The notes beneath the pieces were generated by a model. The model was not told the DNA's origin, did no database searches, and saw only the letters and a list, made by a program, of their open reading frames with translations. A stretch of DNA of 64,000 bases from Himantopus leucocephalus (lineage: Eukaryota; Chordata; Aves; Charadriiformes; Recurvirostridae), in assembly GCA_003993805.1 (NCBI GenBank), contig RSEF01000001.1, positions 98,960,242 to 99,024,241 of the forward strand. The letters run 5' to 3'. Below are positions 41,788 to 52,435 of this stretch, piece after piece; the first letter of the stretch is position 1; each line of letters begins with the position of its first letter. Position numbers and translations under genes: made by a program.

Positions 41788-41895
41788 AACTCTCTCAGCC
41801 TGTCCTCATAGGAGAGGTGCTCCGGCCCTCCGATCATCTTTGTGGCCCTCCTCTGGACTTGCTCCAAAAAGTCCGTGTCCTTCTCATGTTGGGGG
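41788..41895 (-). mobile_element. CR1 LINE fragment abutting the gap
   Basis: The minus strand reads EQVQRRATKMIGGPEHLSYE then DRLRE, the CR1 segment following the RT domain. It ends abruptly at TTGGGGGC, where the sequence jumps to the 3' part of another CR1 copy. The 3' portion is lost in the gap. Confidence 0.88.
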
Positions 41896-42708
41896 CAAGA
41901 CAGGAACATATCCAGGTGAGTTTTGAATATCTCCAGAGAAGAAGATTCCACAACCTCTTGGGGCAGCCTGTTCCAGCAGTCTGTCACCCTCAAAGCAAAG
42001 CAATTTCTCCTGATGTTCAGACGGAATTTCCTATATTCCAGTTCCAGTTTGTTCCCATTGCCCCTTCTCTTGTTGCTGGGCACCACTGAAAAGAGTCTGG
42101 CCTCATCCTCTTGACACCTGCTCTTTAGATATTTATAAGCATTGATGAGATCCCCTCTCCAGGCTAAACAGACCCAGGTCTCTCAGTCTTTCCCCACAAG
42201 AGAGGTGCTCCAGTCCCTTGATCTCCCTTGATTTCTTTGTAGCCCTCTGCTGGACGCTCTCCAGCAGTTCCCTGTCTATCTTGAACTGGAAAGACCAGAA
42301 CTGGATACACTACTCCAGGTGTGGTCTCACCAGGGCTGAGTAGAGGGGGAGGATGACCTCCCTCGACCTGCTGGACACACTTTTTAATGCACCCCAGGAT
42401 ACCATTGGCCTTCTTGGCCACCAGGGCACATTGCTGGCTCATGGTCGACTTGTTGTCCACCAGGACTCCCAGGTCCTTCTCTGCAGAGCTGCTCTCCAGC
42501 AGGTCAGCCCCTAACCTGTACTGATGCATCGGGTTATTCCTCCCCAGGTGCAGGATCCTACACCTGCCCTTGTTGAACTTCATTCGATTCCTCTCCACAC
42601 AACTGTCTAGCATGTCCAGGTCTCGCTGAACGGTGGCACAGCCTTCTGGTGCGTCAGCCGCTCCTCCCAGTTTTGTGCCATCAGCAAACTTGCTGAGGGT
42701 ACACTCTG
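41896..42708 (-). mobile_element. CR1 LINE, 5'- and 3'-incomplete
   Basis: From 3' to 5' on the plus strand: the ending LPQEVVESSSLEIFKTHLDM, the KRRGNGNKLELEYRKFRLNI segment, the QRATKE-type segment, [57 protein letters not shown] and the LSKFADGTKLGG box (the usual second Asp of FADDTKL is Gly). The terminal tail is missing. Frames are interrupted. Confidence 0.9.
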
Positions 42709-43927
42709 TCCTCCCACGTGGCATCATGCCATTTTTTTCCTCACCTGCCCTGCCAGCTTGCAGCTGCCTGCCCCGTAACACCATTTGTCTGATGGCTGCT
42801 CCCTCAGCTGTGCTGGCAACCTTTCGTGGGGCTACACCACAGTCGGGATCAGAGAACAGGTCCAGCTCAAGAGGCACCTTCTCTTTGTTTTGTTGGGTGG
42901 TGTTTTAACCAGGACCTTTTCAGAGGTCTGGGCTCCAGTCTGGTCCCCACAAACAGTGTTTGCACAGCCAACAGAGTGGCTGCCATGTCAGAAGGAGTGG
43001 CTGAGAGTCAGAGGACCTTGGAGGTGATGGCTAGTGTGAAATTCGGATCTTGGCTCTCCATTTTTAAAACCTGAGGTTCCCCCAGCCCCAGCAGTTGCAG
43101 AGGGCAGCTTGAAGTCATGACCCATGGCGGGGTTTTAAAGGTTCAGAAACCGGAGTGTAAAAAAGCTTGCCCTCTCCAAAGCAAAACCACACACGCGCAT
43201 CTATTTTTTCAGTGTAAATCTTGTGATTTAAAGATGATTGCGTAACTTTGAGGGCTATGACTTTTGAACAGGTTGGGGACAGGTCTACTGGGGTTTAAAG
43301 GTGTGATAAACCCTTCTCCCAAGGTTGAATCCAGCAGCGAGGCACCTTTCCCCCGGTAGGATGTCACACGCTTTTCCAGCACTGATGGACACAAGGTTAC
43401 TCAGCCAGTTGGACCTCGATTTAGCCTGGTCTGCTGGTCCCACGTCCCATGCTGACTCAGACAGCCTGGCATCACTCCCCCTTTTTGCAGACCAGAGAGA
43501 GGAGAAAGTCGGGGTGAACTGCATGAGCAGCGGGGTCTTCGGGCAGCTCTCCGCAAGCACTGGCAGGCGCAGATGGCGTTATTTCCCCGCCGAGGGCCAC
43601 AGGGTGCCTGCAGCTATGCTGGTGTGGGGCTGAGCAAGGCACTGGGATTTGCCTTCGCCCCTTTGCTCGCTGGGCGCCGGCGATTTGAATGACAATGGGG
43701 CGAGAAGGGGGTTAGGTGGAAAGATGTTTCTCTGCCTTGGTGGGCTGCTGCTGGCAGCTGCAGTCCAGCAGCCACCCTCGCCTCCCCTATCAATATCCTT
43801 TCCCCTCAGCTGGAAGGACTAAGGGATAATTTAGTCTTTACGCTAGTTTGGACTTTTCCTGATTACCAGCTGAGCCTGATTACATAGGCCCTGCCATCCC
43901 TNGGGGGGGGGGGGGGGGGGGGGGGGG

Positions 43928-43958
<31 letters not shown>

Positions 43959-44989
43959 CGCTGCTCCTCCTGCCACTACTGCCACGGCCGAGCCCCCTTA
44001 TTTCATTTTGGATCGCAAGATGGGCTGCGTGTTCTCTCCGCTGTCCTCCCTGTGCACCCACCGTCTGAGACCGCAGGACCAAGTTTTTCTTGAGGACCCT
44101 AAATCACATTCACACACAAGGCTTGAATGCAAACGCATAGAGGCAGCTGCTGGGGAGCTGAGCTCTTGTGACTACTGATGACATGGAGCTGGGTGCTGGA
44201 GCAAGTAGCAAAGTGGAGCCCATCTTCGGGTGAACCTCCTTACCCACCCCAGTTTCCCCTTTCTTTCACAGCTTGGCACCTAAACCCCAGTCTGTGCAAG
44301 TCCATGCCATAGCTACACTGGGTGCCTTGATTTTCTCCGTAACTGGGAGCAAGACTGAGCCACTAGGTAGAAACTGGTTCAAGTAGCAAAGCTGGAGGTC
44401 CATTCAAGCTGAACATCCCTGGGTTTAGCTATTTCAGTGACAGCAGAGCGAGTGGCAGGCCAGCAGAGCTGAAGTACTGGGAACTGGCAGCAGCTAGCAG
44501 TTGCAGTCCAGCAGCCAGCCCATCCTCCCCCATCAACAGGGGGTTGCCACTTTGGAGCACTTGGATCAGACAGACACAAGATTCAGATCTCCATCCATAT
44601 CAGCTGTTCTGCAGAGTGCAGATGAAGGGAAGTTTTGGCTTTGGACTTGTGCAATTTTCAAAGCTAATTAACATATGGTGTTTTACTTGCTGTCTCCAGC
44701 CCCTTTGTATTAGCTGCTATCCAAGTTTAAACAGTGTAGATGGATTAGGATGGTCATTGCGCCACATTCGTTTGGAGGGGAGTTATGAGGGGAAATGGAG
44801 GGAAATAATGCCAAACCAGAGCCAGGACCAGTTTAAAAGCATCCCTGCACAGCTGAGATATTTCTGGAGCAACCTCTGTTGCACAGAGGAGTTACCTCAA
44901 CCTCTGAAGCTCAATGAAAATACTTGACCCTTGACTTGAACTGAGACCTCTGGCTATTGATCCCAGGAAGACTTAGGAGAGAGGGCAGT
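42709..44989. other. Intergenic sequence with poly-G tract
   Basis: No gene is seen. The part at 43.3-44.1 kb is GC-richer and contains the poly-G tract. It does not look like a promoter CpG island. Confidence 0.6.
43902..43958. repeat. Poly-G tract with ambiguous base
   Basis: One N at 43902, then 25 G, CC, and 29 G. Such a tract could form G-quadruplexes, but the adjacent N and the length suggest a sequencing or assembly artefact. Confidence 0.85.
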
Positions 44990-45500
44990 TGCATTCTGTC
45001 TGCAGCGGCTCTGGCTCCTGAATGGCTCCGCCTGGTTTTAGGAGCTGTCGCATGAAACTATGCCTCCAGCCTCTCCCCATCATCTCCCCAGCTGGCAGAT
45101 GACTAGGGCTGCGTAAGAGTTTGGCTCCATCATCTCTGGAGCTCCCTTTGAAGTAACTGTAGGCTGCTATTATATTATCTAGTAGTGTCTCTTCACCAGA
45201 GTGCAAGCCCATCCCCTATAACCTTTTCTCATAGGTTATGTACTTCAAGGCCCTCACCATCTCAGCTGAAGCTTCTAAGCTTTTTGATATCCCTCTGGAA
45301 CTGCGGGGGCTCCAAACAGGACAAAATAGCTAGGTGCAGCCTCACCAGCACTGAGCAGATTAGGATAATAACTTCTCGTGATCTGCTGGCCACCTTCCTC
45401 CTAATGTAGTCCGGTATGGGGATGGCAGTATTTGCAATGACGGCACTCTGCTTGGCCTCCACGTGTAATCCCTGGGTCCTTTTCAGCTGGGTATAAACAG
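44990..45500 (-). mobile_element. Old, diverged CR1 LINE fragment
   Basis: The minus strand shows worn CR1 wording: DNIIAAYSYFKGSSRDDGAK (usual ALYNYLKGGSRDDGA-like), SREVIILICSVLVRLHLA (usual [17 protein letters not shown]) and NTAIPIPDYIRRKVASRS. Frames are broken. It is clearly older than the copies at 8.7 and 32.6 kb. Edges are approximate. Confidence 0.8.
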
Positions 45501-48500
45501 GTACATCTACGCTGACAGATCATACAGGCACCAGCAGGAGCGCTCCTTGGCCTGGAGTCCCCATGGCATTGGTGGGCCCCCTACTGCTATCTGGCATTTG
45601 GAATTTGGCCCTCTGAGCCCCGTGGGTGGTGGTACCCTGAGCGTTTGTCTGGTTTTTGTTCCAGACATCTGAAACGACGTGAGAGCTGGGGTACAGCAGG
45701 GCACATCCAGCCGCTGACAGCTTCTGAGCCAAGCAAGTGGCAAAGGATGGAGCTCAAGCAGTGGTTGTCTGGTGGCACCAGGACACAGCCTGGCACAGGC
45801 TGATCTCTCCCGTAGCACTGCAGGCTCAGGTAACACAGTGCTATCCTGTGCTCTGAGGCACAGATGGTCTGAAAGACACTCTTTTGTACATGACGGAGCA
45901 AAACATCACATGCAATTTTGTGACAACTTTATTGGACCAAAGAGCTGTCCTTCAGCATCCTCTTTCCAAGCTTGGCTAGTAGCAGCTGTACAGGGAGAAG
46001 GTATAGGTACCAGGAGCAGGATCACCTACCTTTATAGCTTTGGGACATCTTGGAAACACCCACAGAGAAGAGCTTGATCAATCTTCCTATGACACAGAGT
46101 AACTGAAGGAGGACGACTCGGAGCCTGAGCCATTTGCTGTCTCTGCAGCTGCACTGTGCGCTCCTTCTTATTGTACCCAGGCACTGTTCCCCCTGCAGGT
46201 AGTTTAAAGGTGGAACATCTCCAAGTTATTGAAATGCTCTGTTTCAATATTTCGTTTTCAAGCAGCTTGTCACTTAGGCTTTTTTTTTTAAGGTGAAACA
46301 AAATATTTTCATTGATCTGAAACCTGTTTGTTTGCAAAGGGGTTTTGTTAGATGTAAAACTTCGAATTTCAGGGTGCTTTTCTGGTATGGGGTGAAAGCA
46401 AGAGTTGAATTTGTGAATTGCCTCTGCCAAAAAGACAGAGGAAAACTAAGGAACCTCAATACTCCTAGACTTCAGCTGACCCTTCTGACTGTTAAGTTTG
46501 GATTTTTCTGGATTCTTGGAGTTTTTTTAATTTTATTTTATTTTATTTTTTTCCCTCATAAACAGACTATAATGGTCTGGCTGAAAGCATTGCCATTCCT
46601 TGCTGGGAAGAGTGAAAGCTGCTGAGCCATATCATGTTTGCTGAGCTCAAACTTCGAGGGTTTTGCTTTGAAAAGCTTGGGGGCCTGCGCTCCTCGGTTG
46701 GCTGACTGGGTTTTTAAGAGCAGGATCTATTTTCTATTCCTGGTGCCACGTGGATGTGCTAATGGGCAAAGTGGTTTTTCTTGCAGGTGATGATGCTGTT
46801 CTTACAGGCTGCTGAAAATGGTGGTTGGTGGTTTGGTCTCTTCCACCAACTGTTGCCTGCCTAATGTGCTGTGCAATTAAAGCTGATGTTCATTGCTTGT
46901 GAAGTGTGGGCAGACCTTAGTGGGAATGATGCTAACGGCAGGTACCGGTGCGCTGGACTGGGAGCACTGGGAGGTGTGCTGCAGAGCTACGAGTGTTTCT
47001 GCTGGACATGGCCTTGTACCAAGTGATGTCTCCTGGGCCGGGCTCCTTTTGCCGTGCTACTTGTGCTGCCTTCACTGACAGTGATCCAAGGAGGGCTGTG
47101 CTGCGCCTGCTTGCTGCCGGTTCGGGCCCATCAAGGTTTGTTAGCTGTGCTCTGCACGACACTGAAGTGACTGTGCTGCTTCAGGACACAAGCTGTGCTT
47201 CAGCTAATAAGAGCAGCCGGGCCTGGGGTGGCTTGCCATGGAGCTCACGCGGGGGCCTCCACCTTCATGGTACAGCTCACGTGCAACCCGGACCCACCAC
47301 CCGCAGAGCCGCCTGGAAGCCTTTCGCTCGCTCTGTGGCAGTCCATGGTTGGGTAGCAGGGGGGCTGCATGTAGGGTCTGCCCCCGCTGCTCTTATTTGT
47401 GGAAAATGGGCAGCCCTGCATGGAAAAAAAGTGGGCAGAGGGTGCTTTGCCAGCCGCTCGCCTGCTGGCAATAACTTGCGGCGCACGTGTCAGTGCGATG
47501 ATGTTCGAAGGAGGTGTGTGGCTGTGGAAACTTGCCTCTGCACGCACGGAGAGCACATGAGAGCTTGTGAGCAGAGGTACTAATGCTTCTCTGTCTTGGC
47601 CCCGCTGTGATCTTCCTGCAAACAGCCCTGCGGGGAGAACCACTTCATTTTCTGGTCTGCGTTCCCTATGCTCGCAATACCTGGGGAAAAAATGACAGCT
47701 CTCTTTTCTTGAGACTACATGTCAAATGCCCGGGGCTGTAATGAAATATAGATCTACCTGATGCTGGACATAATACACGGGTGTTTTCTTATACACTTGA
47801 GGAAAGAGCCTGCCATGTCTCCAGCTCACAGCAGCCTACTGTGGCTGGAGGAGAGACACTCTCGAGCTTCGCTCGCCTTGTTACCCGACAGCCACATAAA
47901 GATATGACGTTCGTTAGGGTATAGCGAGGCTCCTGGGGAAATATGATCAAATACAAAGGTCAGTCTGGGGCTTTAACCAAGGACCCTATTTGGGGAATTG
48001 GTTCCTGACTCTACTCGTTTTCGCCGGTGCTTGTTTAAGAGCCGCCAAGTGCCCATCATGCTTCTGATCTGGGGGCTCCTTGTTAAGCAGCTGCAGATGT
48101 CTTCCCTTCAGTCCTGACCCCATTAGAGCTGGGGAGGGCAGATGTGCACAAATGGAACCAGAGCTGAACCTCCAGGAAGGAGGAGGCAGCGAGACCTGAG
48201 TTGCCCAAAAACCCTTTCTGCGGTACAGTGCGGGTCGCCACCTGGGAAGGGGAGCAGGAAAAACTCTGTATCTGGAGGACCTTGCCGTGCTTGGGCACAG
48301 ACCCACTCTGCCATGGCTCCAAGAATGGTCTGAGCCCAGTGTGTGTCTTAATGAGTTGCCATGTGCCAGCTGCGGTAGCCATCTCTGTGTGCACCACACT
48401 TGTGATGGATGTGTGGCATGCAGCAAGGTGCTGAGGAACCCACCTCCCCTCCTCATCTTCACAAGCCAAGCTAGTTCAAGTGGCTTTGGGTTTGTCACGA

Positions 48501-48529
48501 ACTGCAGGTCGTCACCTCCACTCAGTTGC
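45501..48529. other. Intergenic sequence
   Basis: A TTTTA-type repeat lies at 46523-46552. A 211-codon plus-strand frame (46948-47583) has no domain, and other open frames overlap it on the opposite strand; I do not call it a gene. Confidence 0.6.
46523..46552. repeat. (TTTTA)n microsatellite
   Basis: T-rich stretch with repeated TTTTA units. Confidence 0.8.
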
Positions 48530-48930
48530 CGCAGGGTGGTGAGCCACCAGGCTGCAGAGCTTGGAGCTGCTGGTCCTTCTCCAAAGTGAGGAGTCAAGTT
48601 TTGCTGGAAAGAGATGTTTCCCCACATGCTGCCGATGCAGGCATTTGCTGCCACAGGAGATCACCGAGGCCAACAACCGTGCATGATTTAAAATAAGCAT
48701 CAAATATTGGTTTAAATGGCACCCCCAAGAGCTCTATCAGTAAATATGGAAAAATATGCAAGAGCCTTGACGGAAACAGAAAGACTCAGTTTTGAAGGGC
48801 TGCAGAGTTTGTGAGGAGATGTTCTCAAAGGACAGGTAGTCCATCATGGCTGACAGCAGGTTTTTGAGCACCTTTTCCAGAAGCAGCAGCCTTGACCCTT
48901 GCCAGGAGGTTGGGCTGGATGAACCTTGTC
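48530..48930 (+). mobile_element. Possible ancient LINE (L2/CR1 group) 3' remnant
   Basis: The wording TTGCTGCCACAGGAGATCAC, CGAGGCCAACAACCGTGCAT, GATTTAAAATAAGCATCAAA and, further on, GAGGTTGGGCTGGATGAACC resembles the 3' end of very old L2/CR1-type LINEs of amniotes. The match is from memory and weak in places. Confidence 0.4.
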
Positions 48931-51900
48931 CCTGATCTGGCAGGTTCAGCCTGAAACCTCTTCACATAGCTCATGTCAGACCAAGACACAACAAATGCTC
49001 CCAGCTCAGGTTTTAGGCTAATTTGATGACAATCTTTCTTTTAGAACAGCCTCAACACCACATCGGTTGAAGGTTATTTTTTAAATTATGCAGCTGAATA
49101 AAAAGGAAATGACCTATAAGGGCTTTTGAAAAAAAAATAAAATTTAATTAGTTGGTGAGGAGTCATCCTTGGTAAATGCCTAGTAGCTGGCTCGATGTGG
49201 GTCTTCTGTCTGCCTTTGTGTGCGGGTACATATGGTCTCAGTGGATGTGTATGGAGTGGAAGCAGTCCTGTTCTGTAGGTCCCCTGTGCTCAGGTTTGTG
49301 TTTGTGTACTGGGAGAGTTAATGAGAACAGACTGCCTTTCTTTCCCTTCGTTCCCCAATCCCATCTGTTCAAACAAAAGGCTGAAAGGGAGAGAGAGCCG
49401 AGACCCTGCTGGTCAAGAGGGGATGGATAATAACACATATCCTTGGGCTACATTTCAGCACATGCAACCCTTTCAAGCTGTGCTAAAGCTTTTATTCAGG
49501 CAAGAGAAAGAACAACCAATATAAAATAAGTTTTTTTCTTCTTCTTCTTTTTAAAAAAGCTGCATCAGGCCTGAAGGATGTTACATTCCGTTCTAGCCCT
49601 CTAACGTTTTATAAAGCTAGATTATCAAAAAAGAGTCTAAAACAGCCCTGATTATATATTTGTGTGTGTACAGACAGAGCATGGTATTGGGCTAGAGTGA
49701 GCGACATATGCAGAGAGGCCAGGGATGGCTTAGAAAGTCAATTTTCACCGTGTTTGCACATGGTAACAGTTCCAGATTCGTGTAATTAACTATACATCAA
49801 AAGGGTGTGAAGGAAGATATATTCCTCTCCACCTTGGGGATTTGATGGGTACTTTGCAATTCATGGTTAACCCCCCATTCATGTATTTGTCATTATGGTC
49901 GTGCCAAACAACTCATCTGAAGATCAAAACAGCTTTCTCGGGGACTGTTACAGTGAGAGCAGCACAAGAGATGGCACCTCGAATCCCAAAGTGGGTACCG
50001 AGTGGCAGAGAGGGATGCAGCCCTGGATGGCAGCACTGGTGCTCAGCCCTCTGCCAGCCATTCCAGGGACGTCGTAATGGTTTACAGGAGAAAAAATGGT
50101 CTCAAATGCCATTAGTTTAATGCTTCATAATGTCATTGTGTCTGTTTTAAATGCAATCACGGAGCTCAGGGGACACCCAGGACTAAAATAAAAAGGAGGA
50201 AAAGAGCTTCCAGAAATGTAATGATGGAAAGGGAGGCAGGGGAATCTTTGTCAAGTGAAGAAATGAGATTTACTGATTCCTTTCCATTGAGCAGGTAACA
50301 CATGAGTAACCAGTGCAGGACCGTTAAAGGGGTATTCACTAAGAGAACCGATTGCACTGGTTGCAATAAACACAGCAAAGTAACAGAATCAGCCTTGGGG
50401 AGGAGAAGAAAGAGTTTTGCAAAACACAAAATGTGGTCCTAGCCAAGATTTTCAGAAACTGTCATTTCAAGTGAGATTTCTAGTGCTGAGTTGGTGGCTC
50501 GGCCTCCTTTTCAGAAATGGCACACAGCAGATCACACCGAATGTGTCCATCATCCCCAACCAATCCAGAAAGTTTATTGACGTGTGTGCGGATGCCTAAC
50601 TCTGGGGTGTCTGACTCCCACTGGCTCAAAGAGAGGGAGCCAGAAAAAAATGAAACAGATCAAAAACAGTGAACAAGCTGAAGGTGACCTGTTCATGCCA
50701 ATAGAAATGCAAATAAATACTTTAAAAAAGCAATGGCTATGCTTATCTAAGCTTTAGAAATCTTTCTAAGTGTCTCACATCTCGTTTCAATCACACAGGT
50801 GGAGCTGTTTCCTTATGGATGAAATCTTCCCTTGGTTGGCATCTCCCACTCCAAGCGAGGCAGGTACATGCTGCTTTCAGACAGGAGTTGTTCGGTTCCA
50901 GCGGTCACCAGTTATTCTTCTCCAGTGTGGGATTAAACAAGGTGTGGGGATTGTAGGACTGGCCAGCCCTGCTCCTTTGTGTCCCTTTCCCTTTGCATCC
51001 TAGCAATCGAGAGCAACCTGCTTCTGTGTGTCAATGCCAGGGGCTAATCTAATGTAGAAAATTTGCATGAGCAGCGCATCCCCTCTCCTCTCTGCACCTC
51101 TTCTCACTGGGGATCCTTCTTACACATAGAGTGCGCGCTACGGCCGCTCTCTTGTCTATCGTTTGAACGCAGACCCCTTGAGCCCGGCCTAACGGCACAC
51201 TATTGACATATTAGTGGGACGTGCCTCTGCTGAATTCATCCATCAAGCAACCGCAAGAGGTGATTTCTAGGGATTAATGTGCTGGCGGGTGTATGCAGAG
51301 GTTGAAAGGAGAAGGGATCACGGTAGTAGCTGGTTTATTGAAAAGACAGAAAAATTAATGTGGCAGAAATAGGGCCCTTAGCATTGCAGATAGGTACAGA
51401 TCAATACGTGTTTGCCTTCAGCTCCTCTATTTGCTTTCTGCAACAGCTATTTGTAGAGAAGAAGAAAACACAGTTTTTGACAATACTTTCTACAAGGCTG
51501 GTTGCATTATAAGAATCTGTTCCCGATGTCTTACAACCTAGCCAAATGTAACCCTTGAGGTTGAAATCCGCCATGGTGGATGTCTCTGGTGGTTTGGACT
51601 GGGGGAGCTCAGTTTAATCTGAAGCAGTTTAAAAGCAGTTTCTTGAAATGAGGCTACAGAAAAAGAAACAGATGTATTCGTAGTTTAAAATTGACTCGCA
51701 GTGCCTTTCTTTGAGAAGATCTAAAGCTTCTGCGGAGCAGAGACTAGAAATTTGGCTTGAAAGGGCCTCCACTGCAGGGGATGTGACTTCTGTCATATCC
51801 TGAAAAACTGTCCCAGTTTGGCCAGACTGTGAGCCTCCAAAGAAAACCAGAGTAAATCTCATTTGAGCTTGCCCAATAGAGTTTTGTCAGAGTTTAACAG

Positions 51901-52401
51901 CCCAGTTGTCTCTCCATCCTTGGCATGCATGACCACTGTGGATGACCCACCGCTATGAAGCAAAGGAGTGTGCAGCCCTGAGCTGCGTTTTCCTTGCAAA
52001 GCATTTAACCATGTGGGGCTTTTTTAGTGCTGGGTACCACAAGAGAGAGCGTGGAGCACAGATCGTGGGAATACAGCTGAGAGACATACACAGGAAAGTT
52101 TCTTTTGCATTTCACCAATGGCCAAAAGTGTAGCCAGGTAGACTTACAGCACGAGGAGTTCACTGAGCAAGGAGAAAAGTCAATGAAGTAGATATATTTG
52201 CTGTCATAGATGAAATAGATAAAATTCTTCCTTTAGTTCCTGATGTGAAACAAATAAACTAAAGGGAATATTTTTCATTGCAGGCCATCAGAGACATTTT
52301 TTGTGATCCCCAAATATATTACCTGAATGTGATGTATCAGCAGGCTTCCAGCACACAGCTTTAGAAAAAGACTGCGCGTTGGCGTGCGTTCAACACCCTT
52401 G

Positions 52402-52435
52402 CTGGGAAACATCCCTTCCTGGGAAACATCCCTTC
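52402..52435. repeat. Perfect 17-bp tandem duplication
   Basis: CTGGGAAACATCCCTTC is present twice with no spacer (52402-52418 and 52419-52435). Confidence 0.95.

Noticed and set aside
41493..42086. Open frame spanning the N gap
   Set aside because: Contains undetermined residues across 100 N and is made of CR1 remnants; not a gene.
46948..47583. 211-codon plus-strand open frame
   Set aside because: Begins with ATG and is long, but its translation is rich in Cys, Arg, Ser and Ala without motif, and competing frames occupy the same DNA. No splice or promoter evidence. An RNA-seq read set could reopen it.
47986..48654. 222-codon minus-strand open frame
   Set aside because: No recognisable domain; part of the same DNA is the presumed old LINE at 48.5-48.9 kb.
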